From NCBI GenBank assembly GCA_964351865.1, contig CAYGPJ010000009.1:47048-111047 (forward strand): a DNA stretch of 64,000 bases. Reading direction: 5' to 3'. This document shows, piece after piece, positions 1 to 8,556 of the stretch; the stretch's first letter is position 1, and the number at the start of each line of letters is the position of its first letter. The stretch comes from JBCDJI01 sp964351865. Its GTDB lineage: Bacteria; Verrucomicrobiota; Verrucomicrobiia; Methylacidiphilales; JBCBYL01. The translations under genes were made by a program, and so were the position numbers. A model generated the notes under the pieces. The model was given only the letters and a program-made list of their open reading frames with translations. It ran no database searches and had not been told where the DNA came from.

Positions 1-460
1 GCTTAGAGGCATTAACGGCAGCAGCAGCCTGCTCGATGAAATCATCTTTGATCGCGACGATTAGTGCCTCATATTCAGAATCAGATTTTCCTCCAAGCAG
101 TTGATAGTCCCAAACCACTTCATTAATTGGAAACGGCACATTCTGCTGAGCCTCAAACCCGATCATCTGATCCACCTGATCAGCTGATACCGGCGGCAAT
201 TTAACAAACCGGGTAAAGGCAAACTGTCCGGATAGACTGCAAATGGCAGGAATTCCACTCAGCTTACGTTGCGAAACGATGGCCTGCAAACGCTCCAGCA
301 TGGCCGATAAGCGGTCATCATCTTTACTGGGATCCAGTCCCAGATCCTTGATCTCATAGTCAAGTAAAGATAATCCGTTAACGGAATCAACCTGAAACAA
401 TGCGAATTTCAGCGTGCTGGAGCCAAAATCTATCGTCGCTACTTTTTTTACGGATGCCAC
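1..460 (-). CDS. pilM: Type IV pilus assembly protein PilM, 5' part only (runs off the window)
   Basis: About 153 N-terminal residues are visible, running out of the left window edge. The start is a GTG at 458-460; an in-frame stop lies five codons upstream and no ATG is available. The protein opens with VATIDFGSSTLKFALFQV, the phosphate-1 loop of the actin-like ATPase fold, and continues with SLSGQFAFTRFVKLPPV and a QMIGFEAQQNVPFPINEV stretch typical of PilM. In known systems PilM is a cytoplasmic actin-like protein that docks the PilN tail at the inner membrane. The gene lies 30 bases downstream of a secreted protein gene, probably in one operon. The rest of the locus (PilN/PilO-like, secretin) would be expected to the left of the window. 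Confidence 0.85.
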   Translation of the reverse strand, partial: MASVKKVATIDFGSSTLKFALFQVDSVNGLSLLDYEIKDLGLDPSKDDDRLSAMLERLQAIVSQRKLSGIPAICSLSGQFAFTRFVKLPPVSADQVDQMIGFEAQQNVPFPINEVVWDYQLLGGKSDSEYEALIVAIKDDFIEQAAAAVNASK

Positions 461-490
461 GTTTAAAAATCTTTATCTTAGAATGCTAAG

Positions 491-1105
491 TTAACGCTGC
501 CTCTTGATCTGGCTGTAGGCCTGCGACTCGAACGGCCACCATGGCGAGTCTTCCACGCTGAGCAACACATCCGGCATCGGAATACCTTCCCGAAACCAGT
601 TCACATCGTCATCTTCCATGTCGACTTCAGACACCAGTCGCCCTTTTTCATATATTTCCACATGAACATTGTGCTCACCACTCGTCCTTCCGAAACTGGC
701 AATACCCTTTTCGCCACCAAAACGCTTGGCACTGCCCGGGTGCAAGTAGAAAGTAGCTCGGTGATCCACCCCCTTAAGAACATTCATGAAAGTCACTTCA
801 CCCGTTAATATCACAAAAGCGTCGTCTTTGAGAAAATCATAACCTGCCAGATAAACTTTAACTTTAATCTCTTCGGTAATCTCTTCTTCCGTGCTGAATT
901 TAACATCAATCGACCACCACTTTTCGCCGTATTCTTTGACCGCCTCTTTCGCTTCCCCGGTAGCTCCACTCAGCTTCTTCTCAACCAGCTGAATGTCTGC
1001 GCTATCCAGTACAATATTACCTTTATCTTGTGCTTGCCCCTGATTTAGCAAACCCATCGCTAGCAACATCGTTGAAACAATACATGAACTGATGGAGATT
1101 CTCAT
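491..1105 (-). CDS. Secreted Amuc_1102-like protein upstream of pilM
   Basis: 204 residues with a clear signal peptide (MRISISS, a hydrophobic stretch to about residue 20, cleavage likely near GQAQD). The mature part is acidic, predicted mostly beta, with EEEITEEIKVKVYLAGYDF and several aromatic strands, and ends in a basic tail (SQIKRQR). It sits directly upstream of pilM. In Akkermansia the pilus locus Amuc_1098-1102 has a secreted Ig-like protein (Amuc_1102) in this place, so the call rests on synteny, size and export signal rather than on a strong motif. It would act in the periplasm or at the pilus-associated envelope. The alternative is an unrelated secreted protein. Confidence 0.55.
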   Translation of the reverse strand: MRISISSCIVSTMLLAMGLLNQGQAQDKGNIVLDSADIQLVEKKLSGATGEAKEAVKEYGEKWWSIDVKFSTEEEITEEIKVKVYLAGYDFLKDDAFVILTGEVTFMNVLKGVDHRATFYLHPGSAKRFGGEKGIASFGRTSGEHNVHVEIYEKGRLVSEVDMEDDDVNWFREGIPMPDVLLSVEDSPWWPFESQAYSQIKRQR

Positions 1106-1327
1106 ATGTAGTAAACTATCTAAGTTAAGGTCTGACGGTCAATCTTTTTACTTACTTTTATGTGTAAATAAAAGCAAGGAGTAGGGATAGTATCGCGAGT
1201 AGAAATATATAAAAGATTTTTATTACAATTATCAACTTTTTATAAAAGAATGCTTCTCATCGCATTTTTTCTCAACTTATCGGTTGCATCCATTAATCTT
1301 TTATGATTAATTCCTCGCTCGCTCAGA

Positions 1328-1403
1328 CACCCTATCGTCTAGTGGTTCAGGACTCCGCCCTTTCACGGCGGCAACACGGGTTCAAATCCCGTTGGGGTGA
1401 CCA
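1328..1403 (+). tRNA. tRNA-Glu (anticodon TTC)
   Basis: A full cloverleaf can be drawn. The 7-bp acceptor stem CACCCTA pairs with TGGGGTG (one G-T), the anticodon stem CCGCC/GGCGG closes a loop CTTTCAC with anticodon TTC at 1362-1364, the T arm is ACGGGTTCAAATCCCGT, and CCA is encoded at 1401-1403. The body closely resembles bacterial tRNA-Glu (TCGTCTAG in the D arm, CCGCCCTTTCACGGCGG). The upstream 220 bases are AT-rich and probably hold its promoter. Confidence 0.96.
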
Positions 1404-1581
1404 GCATTTAACAGACTCAACTGTCTTCAGAATCAACTTCCGTCAGTACTGTCATTCATCACCGTGCCAATGTGCTGGCACCAGCCACTGCATCTCGCTT
1501 TCACTCATTCCGTAAAAAGAAACATTTTGCCCTTGCACGCGCCTCTATTCTTAGGGAGTATGCGCGGCTAATTATCAACTG

Positions 1582-1800
1582 ATGACAACTATGAATAAAA
1601 AGGAACTGGTAGAAGCGGCATTGAAAAATGTGGAGAACCCACAAATTTTGATCAACATGATTTCGCGCCGTGTGCGCCAACTGGGGCAGGGCTTTCGTCC
1701 TCTCATCCCAGTCAATCCGAACATGACTTTCATGGACGTTGCCCTCAAAGAAATCGCAGACGACAAGCTCGGCTACGAATCCACCGACGGCGAAGAGTAA
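1582..1800 (+). CDS. rpoZ: DNA-directed RNA polymerase omega subunit
   Basis: 72 residues, the usual omega length. The core NPQILINMISRRVRQLGQG matches the conserved omega helix (normally followed by a position rich in R, A and Q), and the acidic tail ESTDGEE is typical. Omega binds the beta-prime subunit and helps assemble RNA polymerase. A second ATG three codons in (1591) is an equally good start. The gene precedes smpB by 84 bases; the pair is plausible as one transcript. The distance from the tRNA is about 180 bases with no gene between. Confidence 0.85.
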   Translation: MTTMNKKELVEAALKNVENPQILINMISRRVRQLGQGFRPLIPVNPNMTFMDVALKEIADDKLGYESTDGEE

Positions 1801-1884
1801 AGTTCTCGCGGACACTTAACCGCTTCCTCTGCCGTATTTCCAAACCTCGGCAGCTATAACCGATGAACATGGGTTCGTCCGAAG

Positions 1885-2343
1885 ATGACTATGAGCGGAA
1901 AGGAAATTCTCAACCGGAAAGCGGGACGCGACTATCAGATTCTCGACAATCTGGAAGCCGGCATCGTCCTGCAGGGCACCGAAGTCAAATCCCTGCGCAC
2001 CGGAGAATCCAACTTTAACGATGCTTTCGCACGAATCGATCGTGGGGAAGCGTGGTTACACCATTTTTACATCGCCCCATACGATAAAGGTAACCGTGAA
2101 AATCACGAGCCTCGCCGCCCGCGTAAATTACTGCTCCACCAGCGGGAAATAGCCAAATTGCACGAACAGGTATCTCAGCTCGGCAGGACACTCGTTCCCT
2201 TGAAGGGGTATTTCAAAAACGGCCGCTTCAAAGTGCTGATCGGAATAGGCAAAGGTAAGTCCCATGGAGACAAACGACAGGATCTTAAAAAACGCGATGT
2301 GCAGCGCGAAATCGACCGCACCCTCGCTCAGCGTGTCCGCTAA
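1885..2343 (+). CDS. smpB: SsrA-binding protein SmpB
   Basis: 152 residues, standard SmpB length. Hallmarks visible are NRKAGRDYQILDNLEAGIVL, GTEVKSLRTGESNFNDAFARI, the RPRKLLLHQREI segment and a basic C-terminal tail (KRQDLKKRDVQREIDR) that enters the ribosomal decoding centre. SmpB carries tmRNA to stalled ribosomes for trans-translation. The tmRNA gene itself is not seen in this window. The start could be residue 1 or the ATG two codons later. It is followed at 18 bases by the FAD oxidase gene. Confidence 0.97.
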   Translation: MTMSGKEILNRKAGRDYQILDNLEAGIVLQGTEVKSLRTGESNFNDAFARIDRGEAWLHHFYIAPYDKGNRENHEPRRPRKLLLHQREIAKLHEQVSQLGRTLVPLKGYFKNGRFKVLIGIGKGKSHGDKRQDLKKRDVQREIDRTLAQRVR

Positions 2344-2361
2344 GCTATACTCCCTCCAGAC

Positions 2362-3792
2362 ATGACACGCACTCAGATTACAGCCCTCAAAAAACTCATC
2401 GGAGCAGGCAACCTATCAGACCGCCCGGCCACCCTCAAAAAATACAGTGGCGACGCGTGGTATGCCTCAGCACTTCCTGAGGCTGTCGCCATGCCTCGCA
2501 CCAGCGAGCAAGTCCAAAAGCTGGTGCGATTCAGTTCCAAATATTCCATCCCGATCACCCCGCGCGGAGCCGGTCGAGGCTATGTCGGTGGCTGCGTTCC
2601 CGTCAAAGGCGGCATTGTTTTATCCCTGCACCGAATGAATCGGATTAAAGAAATTTCCACGCCCGACTCAGTCGCGGTGGTTCAACCCGGTGTGATCACC
2701 GGGGATCTGCAGCAAGCCGCCAGAGCCAAAGGTCTCTATTACCCGCCAGATCCAGCCTCACTGAAAGAAAGCTCAATTGGCGGAAATATCGCCACCAACG
2801 CCGGCGGCCCGCGTTGCCTGAAATACGGCGTCACCGGCGCCTACGTGCTCGGCCTGGAAGTCGTGCTGATGAACGGCGATCTGGTCAGAACGGGAGGCCG
2901 CACCCACAAAAACAAAGTGGGATTCAAGTTGCATGACTTATTTGTCGGATCTGAAGGAATGCTAGGGATTGTCACCGAAGCCACGCTGCGGCTGATCCCC
3001 GCTCCACCTGCCCGATCCGGCCTGGTCGCCACCTTCAGCCACGCAAAAGAAGCCGTCGCCGTCGTCACCGCTATCCAGCAGGCCGGACTGATTCCCTGTG
3101 CATTGGAAGTCGCGGATTCCTTCACCCTGGCTGCCGCCAGACGCTTTAACCCAACCACTCCGGCTGGAAACGCCTTCATCTTAGCAGAACTCGATGGGCA
3201 GACCGCTTCCGTGAAAAGCGAATTGCGCATGCTGAAACAAATCGTTCGCCAATTTAATCCGATTACGGTCAAAACGGCAACCACCGACAGCGCCGTGGAA
3301 GCCCTCTGGGATATGCGACGCGACTTCTCGTATGGACTGCGCGCCACCGGGCTCACTAAACTCAATGAAGATGTCACCGTCCCACGCGGACGTCTGCTGG
3401 ATTTATTTTCCTTTGCCGTCAAACTGCAAAAAGAAACCGGTATGATCCTGGCCTGTTTCGGGCATGCAGGTGACGGAAACATCCACGTCAACATCATGCT
3501 GCCACCAGAACAGGCCAACTCACCGGCAGCCCACGCTGCGCTGGACCGCTTGTTTGCTCAGGTCATTGCCTGGAATGGGGCGATCACTGGTGAACACGGA
3601 GTAGGGCTCGCCAAAAAACCATGGTGGGATCAGGCCGTCCCTCCGGAATTACACCGACTTCATCAATCCGTCAAAAATGCGCTCGACCCGCATAACCTGC
3701 TCAATCCGGGAAAATTCCTGAACCCTGAGGACCATTTTGAAGTCATGATGGATCCGTCAAAAATCGCCTCCCCGGCCCCACCCAAACGTTAG
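2362..3792 (+). CDS. FAD-linked oxidase, GlcD / D-lactate dehydrogenase family
   Basis: 476 residues. The N-terminal FAD_binding_4 (PCMH) domain (about residues 40-220) shows ITPRGAGRGYVGGCVPVKGG, SSIGGNIATNAGGPRCLKYG and GSEGMLGIVTEATLRLIP. The C-terminal FAD-oxidase domain shows ACFGHAGDGNIHVNIM and GEHGVGLAKK. Proteins of this family oxidise 2-hydroxy acids such as glycolate or D-lactate, passing electrons to a quinone or a partner iron-sulfur subunit. No GlcE or GlcF partner gene is adjacent, so the substrate cannot be named. Only the family is certain. Confidence 0.88.
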   Translation: MTRTQITALKKLIGAGNLSDRPATLKKYSGDAWYASALPEAVAMPRTSEQVQKLVRFSSKYSIPITPRGAGRGYVGGCVPVKGGIVLSLHRMNRIKEISTPDSVAVVQPGVITGDLQQAARAKGLYYPPDPASLKESSIGGNIATNAGGPRCLKYGVTGAYVLGLEVVLMNGDLVRTGGRTHKNKVGFKLHDLFVGSEGMLGIVTEATLRLIPAPPARSGLVATFSHAKEAVAVVTAIQQAGLIPCALEVADSFTLAAARRFNPTTPAGNAFILAELDGQTASVKSELRMLKQIVRQFNPITVKTATTDSAVEALWDMRRDFSYGLRATGLTKLNEDVTVPRGRLLDLFSFAVKLQKETGMILACFGHAGDGNIHVNIMLPPEQANSPAAHAALDRLFAQVIAWNGAITGEHGVGLAKKPWWDQAVPPELHRLHQSVKNALDPHNLLNPGKFLNPEDHFEVMMDPSKIASPAPPKR

Positions 3793-3821
3793 CAGAACAA
3801 CCCCTCCAAATTAACCCATAA

Positions 3822-5357
3822 ATGAAAATTGGCACTCGAATACTGGTAGGCTATCTTGCGCTACTACTAGCTTCATTTGCCTACCAGACTTTTTCAGAAA
3901 AATCATCTGATCCGAGCGCTGCCGTTCATCGCATTTTCTCCCCTCAGCCAACCGCACCCGGCAATGCCAGCCCACCACCGGCTCCGGCTCCGGCTCCGAC
4001 TACAGTTGTGATGCTGCATGGATTTTTCGGCGTCACTGACGAAATGATTCAACTGGCCGAAACTTTCCGACAGGAGGGTAGAACCGTTTACCTGCCGGAT
4101 CTCTATTCCTTTTCCCACGACAAAGGAGACTATTCTCTGGTCGACCGTATGCCAGGGCTCGAAAGCTACCTGCAGCAAGCAGGGGTCAACTCGGCTCATC
4201 TCATCACGTTCGGTTTAGGTGGTCCCGCCGCGGTCCACTTCTGCAATGCCTACCCGGATCGCGTTCAGTCCCTGACGCTGCTCTCGGCTTCGGGCACCCA
4301 GAAATTTGAACTACTCGGAGATTATTCACTCAATAAAGCGCTCTATTCACTACTCTCCGTTTTTTACTGGTCTCTGAATCATTTACTGCCGGATTTCGGA
4401 CTCATACACCAATTGCCATTTGAGCAGGAAAATCTGCGGAGCCTGGCAGATATCGATCTGCGACCGGTAGAGCAACAAATGCAGAAAATCCAACTGCCCA
4501 CGCTGATCATCCATGGACTCGATGACTACTTGGTGCCCGTGCAAGCCGCACGTCAACACCATGCCTTACTTACAGAAAGCGAACTCTCAGTTCTCGATAT
4601 GAGTCACGCACTCACCGACGCTGTATTTCCTGAGGTTTATTCAAAAATAAACACTTTCATGACACAAGTGGATTCAGCTTCCTTCGTGCCCCCCGGAAAC
4701 GATGGTTCGTTCCAAAACGATCCCGTGCTGACCGGCCACCGTTTCTGGTTCATTACCGGTTTGGTATTTATCGGTACTAAATTCAGTGAGGATTTAGCCA
4801 CGGTGGCAGCCGGACTGCTCGTCTCCCGTGATATTCTGCCCTTCTGGGTCGCCGTCACCGTCTGCTTCTTCGGCATTGTAGCCGGGGATACCGCCATCTA
4901 TTTCTTTGGCCGCTTTGCCGGTATCGGCATTTTGCGAAAAAGACCCCTGCGCTGGATCATCAGTGAACAACAGGTTCTAGATTCCGAACAATGGTTTGAA
5001 AACCGGGGCTTGGCTGTCATTGTGCTCTCCCGCTTTGTCCCTGCCACTCGCCTCCCGGTCTATATGGCCACCGGCATCCTGGGAGTTCCTCCACTGAAAT
5101 TTATCTGCGTTTTATGTGTCGCCGCGCTGATCTGGACCCCTCTGATTGTCGGTTTAGCGGCCGCATTGGGCGCCCCATTGCTGGACCTGATGGAAAAGTA
5201 CGAGCGCTGGTCGCTGGTGATTCTCGTTGGTTTTTTTCTTACCTTAACGGTGCTTATCAAACTCTTCCTCCCCTTGGCAACTCGCCGTGGCAGAAAATTG
5301 TTCTTCGTGCGCTGGCATCGCTTATGGCGGCCATCTCGCAACAAAAGGAATCCGTAA
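3822..5357 (+). CDS. Fusion: degenerate alpha/beta-hydrolase domain plus DedA/VTT membrane domain
   Basis: 511 residues. After an N-terminal signal anchor (ILVGYLALLLASFAYQTF) and a proline/alanine-rich linker, residues about 62-285 form an alpha/beta-hydrolase fold (VVMLHGFFGVTDEM, LITFGLGGPAAVHF, IIHGLDDYLVP, MSHALTDA). Where active members have G-x-S-x-G this protein has TFGLGG, so the nucleophilic serine is glycine; the Asp and His positions remain. Residues about 305-495 are a DedA (SNARE-associated/VTT) domain with several membrane segments and the motif LSRFVPATRLPVYMATG. DedA-type proteins are linked to lipid flipping and envelope homeostasis. The hydrolase part may be a binding module facing the periplasm. 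Confidence 0.8.
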   Translation: MKIGTRILVGYLALLLASFAYQTFSEKSSDPSAAVHRIFSPQPTAPGNASPPPAPAPAPTTVVMLHGFFGVTDEMIQLAETFRQEGRTVYLPDLYSFSHDKGDYSLVDRMPGLESYLQQAGVNSAHLITFGLGGPAAVHFCNAYPDRVQSLTLLSASGTQKFELLGDYSLNKALYSLLSVFYWSLNHLLPDFGLIHQLPFEQENLRSLADIDLRPVEQQMQKIQLPTLIIHGLDDYLVPVQAARQHHALLTESELSVLDMSHALTDAVFPEVYSKINTFMTQVDSASFVPPGNDGSFQNDPVLTGHRFWFITGLVFIGTKFSEDLATVAAGLLVSRDILPFWVAVTVCFFGIVAGDTAIYFFGRFAGIGILRKRPLRWIISEQQVLDSEQWFENRGLAVIVLSRFVPATRLPVYMATGILGVPPLKFICVLCVAALIWTPLIVGLAAALGAPLLDLMEKYERWSLVILVGFFLTLTVLIKLFLPLATRRGRKLFFVRWHRLWRPSRNKRNP

Positions 5358-5442
5358 CGTGGCAACAGACTCGATCTTAAATCGCTCCCATTCGCGCTTT
5401 CATGAATTTGATGATATCTTACCCCGTAGAAAATCTTACGTC

Positions 5443-5868
5443 ATGAGCGAGAAAATCAGAAAACATGTCTATCTGCCTCAGGAAATTATTCGCGGCGCAG
5501 AGGTCAAAGGTCTATCGCTGGGCGATTACATCGCACACCTGCACCACAATCAGGGTTCAGTGAGAGTTTCCCATGTCGCCAGCGTCTACCGCAGCTTTGC
5601 GCTGCTGGAAATGGCTCGGGTTCCGGTAGATCCTGCTTATTTTGAACTGGTGCAAGGCGTGCTGGGAGAAAAAGTCGGCAAACAATTCCGCACGCTGGTC
5701 AATTCGGGCGAACCTTATGCCTTGCCTAAAGCCGCCGCGGAGTTGCTGGGAGCCGATACCCGCAGCGTGGCCGTGGAATCCATCTTCATGGCCGCTACCA
5801 GAGCCAGCGTGATGCACGAGGGCTACATCGAAGCCGCCCGCCTGCTGGAATCCACCCTGACACGCTAA
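5443..5868 (+). CDS. Hypothetical protein, 141 residues
   Basis: I do not recognise a family. The ATG at 5443 is chosen because the in-frame sequence before it overlaps the end of the upstream gene and looks non-coding; a GTG at 5359 directly after that gene's stop is a possible alternative. The protein (MSEKIRKHVYLPQEIIRGAE) looks soluble and mostly helical, with alternating charged and alanine-rich segments (VESIFMAATRASVMHEGYIE). No signal peptide or metal motif is seen. It could be co-transcribed with the DedA fusion gene, 85 bases upstream. Confidence 0.6.
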   Translation: MSEKIRKHVYLPQEIIRGAEVKGLSLGDYIAHLHHNQGSVRVSHVASVYRSFALLEMARVPVDPAYFELVQGVLGEKVGKQFRTLVNSGEPYALPKAAAELLGADTRSVAVESIFMAATRASVMHEGYIEAARLLESTLTR

Positions 5869-6295
5869 AGCGTTTTGCATTAAATCTGTCCCTTTAGGGC
5901 GTCATCGTGCGTCAATTTACATTCAACCGCTCTAGCAGTCTGTGCCATCAGATATGACGGGTTCCTGTCAGGGAGCGCGGGCATCCTGCCCGCAGGCCTA
6001 AGGCATGTGAAAGAAGTAACTTATCCATAGAACTGCGCCCCGATCACACAGAGAATATCGGGACGCTTTCCCTGATCCCGTCACATCACGCGACATAGAC
6101 TACAAGCCGTAAAGATATAGTAACCGGAGGGAATTCATCTTCAGTGTTGTAGCAGTGGGTGTCCCCACTCACTTGTTCCCGTTCATAGCTCTCCCCACTC
6201 AGACCACCTCTTTGAAAACCCTTAGAGCGTTTCCGAATTAAGTTTATCAATACTTTTGGATGCTCGAAAGCGCTGAACCTCCGCCCCCAATTTCC
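5869..6295. other. Intergenic gap with repeat elements, no gene seen
   Basis: 427 bases between convergent genes with no convincing open frame. It holds a 17-base hairpin (5977-5993), a short hairpin AGTGGG-TGTC-CCCACT near 6150, and a copy of the motif AGAGCGTTTCCGAATTAAG at 6224-6242 that recurs, diverged, near 55791, 55913 and 60881. It looks like repeat-derived intergenic DNA rather than a decayed gene. Confidence 0.5.
5977..5993. repeat. Compact hairpin repeat, 3-base loop (copy 1)
   Basis: GCGGGCA-TCC-TGCCCGC is a perfect 7-bp hairpin with a 3-base TCC loop. It has the same architecture as hairpins at 34592, 55849 and 60797 (7-8 bp arms, loop TCC or TGC), all in large intergenic gaps. 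No T-tract follows, so it is not a simple terminator. Confidence 0.6.
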
Positions 6296-6616
6296 CTACG
6301 CCTCCGCTACCGCCCGCTGCATAAACCCCAGATATCCCTCTGATACCTTGTCGGCTGCCAATGAAATGATTTCCGGACACTCATACGAATGTTCCTTCAA
6401 AATAAGCTCATAAACCGCATCCGTTTTTTCGGACAAAGTCTTGCAGACGACCAGATGCTCCCGATCACTTTCCCGCTTCCCCTTCCAGATATAATGCGAA
6501 TGCATTGCGGGTAGAATCCACACACAGGCCACCAGTTTCTCGTTTAGTAATAAATCTGCCAGTCGTTGTCCTTCGGCTTCTTCAGCGACCGTCGTCTGAA
6601 TGATGACTACTGACAT
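6296..6616 (-). CDS. cutA: CutA1-family protein
   Basis: 106 residues, full CutA1 length. The family pattern is plain: VIIQTTVAEEAEGQRLADLL, LVACVWILP, SHYIWKGKRESDREHLVVCKT and EHSYECPEIISL. CutA1 forms a very stable trimer related in fold to PII proteins; it was linked to divalent metal tolerance in E. coli but its true role is unsettled. The gene starts 3 bases after the stop of the uracil-DNA glycosylase gene, third in a minus-strand operon after rluD. Confidence 0.92.
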   Translation of the reverse strand: MSVVIIQTTVAEEAEGQRLADLLLNEKLVACVWILPAMHSHYIWKGKRESDREHLVVCKTLSEKTDAVYELILKEHSYECPEIISLAADKVSEGYLGFMQRAVAEA

Positions 6617-6619
6617 CGT

Positions 6620-7567
6620 CTACCTCTTTCCTTTAAAGTATCGCTGCTGTTTTTCTGAAATCGGCAATGCCACCTTCTCCATCACCTGCAGCAGGTCTTC
6701 CCATACTTTCCTCTTCTCAGAGATGGCATCATTATGCAGCAGATAGGCAGGGTGAAAGGTGGGCATTAACGGAATCCCCTCAAAATTTTCCCACTGGCCA
6801 CGCAAGCGAGTGATGGAAACACGCGGTTGATTCAACAATCCTTCCATCGCCGTTGCCCCCAGTCCCACAATGACCGCCGGCTGGATCACACTGATCTGCC
6901 TTAGAATATGTGGCCGGCAACGGGCGAGTTCCTCCGGCGTGGGTTTACGGTTACCACGGCTCCCCTCCGGCATGTCCGGACGATACTTCACGATATTGGC
7001 AATATAGACCTCATCTCGCTGCAGACCCATCGCCACAATCATTTTATCCAGTAACTGACCGGCCGCCCCGACAAACGGCTCGCCCGTCTCATCCTCTTCC
7101 ACGCCCGGAGCCTCCCCGATGAACATGATTTCTGCCGCCGGATTACCCGCACCAAAAACCATCTTTTGGGACCGCTTAAACAATTGCCGCAATCCGGCAT
7201 CAGCATGTATTTCCGCCCGAATGGCCTCCAGCGCAGCCCCTTTATCCATCCCACTTAAATCACGTCCGGCTGGGGCCTCAGCCGGGGCTGGCTTTGCCGT
7301 CTTTACCGCCGCGGCCGCAGTTGGCTGACGGAAATCGACCTCATCGCGTGGGCGTGGCTCTTTCTTTTGAACCGAAGCCTTGACGGAAGTGTGCTGCGTC
7401 TGACTGAGATTAGACATCCGCTCCGGGCCAGAGGATGCCTTAAGCGCGGCCAAAGCTTGCATCGTTTCCGGTGCCAATACCAATTCCCGCTCACCCAGAT
7501 TTTCTCGAATCTGCAGGTAACGGATAAGCGTGTCTTTGAGGGAATCTAATGTCGTTGATTGAGCCAT
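6620..7567 (-). CDS. Uracil-DNA glycosylase, family 4-like, lacking the usual Fe-S cysteines
   Basis: 315 residues. A low-complexity N-terminal region (to about residue 105) precedes the glycosylase domain, which has IMFIGEAPGVEEDETGEPFV (catalytic GEAPG loop), VYIANIVKYRP, VIVGLGATAMEGLL and PTFHPAYLLHN. Family 4 enzymes normally hold a 4Fe-4S cluster with four cysteines. Here only one remains (ARCRPHI): the N-terminal C-x2-C pair is absent, with KRSQKMVFG in its place, and the usual KCRP is KYRP. Uracil excision from DNA is the inferred role. The start overlaps the end of rluD by 22 bases, which supports translational coupling. Confidence 0.85.
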   Translation of the reverse strand: MAQSTTLDSLKDTLIRYLQIRENLGERELVLAPETMQALAALKASSGPERMSNLSQTQHTSVKASVQKKEPRPRDEVDFRQPTAAAAVKTAKPAPAEAPAGRDLSGMDKGAALEAIRAEIHADAGLRQLFKRSQKMVFGAGNPAAEIMFIGEAPGVEEDETGEPFVGAAGQLLDKMIVAMGLQRDEVYIANIVKYRPDMPEGSRGNRKPTPEELARCRPHILRQISVIQPAVIVGLGATAMEGLLNQPRVSITRLRGQWENFEGIPLMPTFHPAYLLHNDAISEKRKVWEDLLQVMEKVALPISEKQQRYFKGKR

Positions 7568-8466
7568 GTTTCGAACTGAGTGAAATCTTCCGGCAGTGGC
7601 GCTTCAATTGCAAGTGATTCTCCCGTCCTTGGGTGATTTATTCCCAACCGGAAAGCATGCAACAGGTGCCTTCCCACGCCGGCACTCTCCACCAGTTTCC
7701 CCCCGTAGAGCGTATCTCCCACCAACGGAAATCCCGCATGCGAGGCATGCACCCGGATTTGGTGCGTCCGCCCGGTAAACAAATTCAGCTCCAATGCACA
7801 AAACTTCTCCCAGCGCTGTAAGACCTGAAAATCTGTCCTCGCCGCCCTTCCTCCCGATTCCCGCACCGATTGCTTTTTTCGGTGTACCGGATGACGTCCG
7901 AGAGGAAACTGCCAACTTCCTGTATCCTTAGGCGGTAATCGATGTGCAAACGCTCGGTAAACTTTAGTCACTTCACGCTGTTGGAATGCCTCGGAAAGCT
8001 GCTGATGAGCAAAATCATTCTTTGCTACCGCAATCACCCCGCTGGTTTCTTTATCCAGGCGATGAACAATTCCTGGACGCTCCACCCCGCCAATCCCGGA
8101 AAGCTCACCACGACAATGATGCAGCAATCCGGACACCAACGTTCCCTGACGACAACCCGCACCGGGATGCACCACCAAACCTGCTGGTTTATTCAGAATA
8201 ATTAAATCGCGATCTTCAAACAGGATATCTAAATCCATAGCCTCCGGCTCGACATCATAAGACTCCGGCTCCGGTGGATCGATGGTGATGATGGTGCCGA
8301 CAGGATACTTGCCGCGCGGAACTGCCGGATTTCCCTCAACTAACACCCGATCCGCTTCGATCCACCGCTGGATTTGCGAACGGCTTTCATTGGTGCGTGA
8401 TGTCAGCACACGATCCAATCGCTCCCCTTGCTCCCCGTCTGCTATCTCTATAGTGAATTTCTCCAT
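7546..8466 (-). CDS. rluD: RluD-type pseudouridine synthase
   Basis: 306 residues. An N-terminal S4 RNA-binding domain (RLDRVLTSRTNESRSQIQRW, residues about 16-60) is followed by the RluA-family catalytic domain with IILNKPAGLVVHPGAG, the catalytic motif GIVHRLDKETSGVIAVAK (Asp in HRLD) and RTHQIRVHASHAGFPLVGD. Members modify uridines in 23S rRNA (RluD) or in other structured RNAs. The S4 domain and length fit the RluD/RluC group; the exact target is not certain. It is first in the rluD-udg-cutA operon and diverges from the kinase gene at 8557. Confidence 0.9.
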   Translation of the reverse strand: MEKFTIEIADGEQGERLDRVLTSRTNESRSQIQRWIEADRVLVEGNPAVPRGKYPVGTIITIDPPEPESYDVEPEAMDLDILFEDRDLIILNKPAGLVVHPGAGCRQGTLVSGLLHHCRGELSGIGGVERPGIVHRLDKETSGVIAVAKNDFAHQQLSEAFQQREVTKVYRAFAHRLPPKDTGSWQFPLGRHPVHRKKQSVRESGGRAARTDFQVLQRWEKFCALELNLFTGRTHQIRVHASHAGFPLVGDTLYGGKLVESAGVGRHLLHAFRLGINHPRTGESLAIEAPLPEDFTQFETWLNQRH

Positions 8467-8556
8467 ATCACTCAGACAGCTTCCAGTAAGTTCCTGTCAC
8501 ATAAAAGACAAATTAGTATTGCGGCATGGACGATAAATAATTAAGTTTACAACACT

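Noticed and set aside
3903..4199. Reverse-strand open frame inside the DedA fusion gene, and similar antisense frames inside smc, gcvP and others
   Set aside because: They are shadows of well-supported genes, with no recognisable motifs or start signals of their own.
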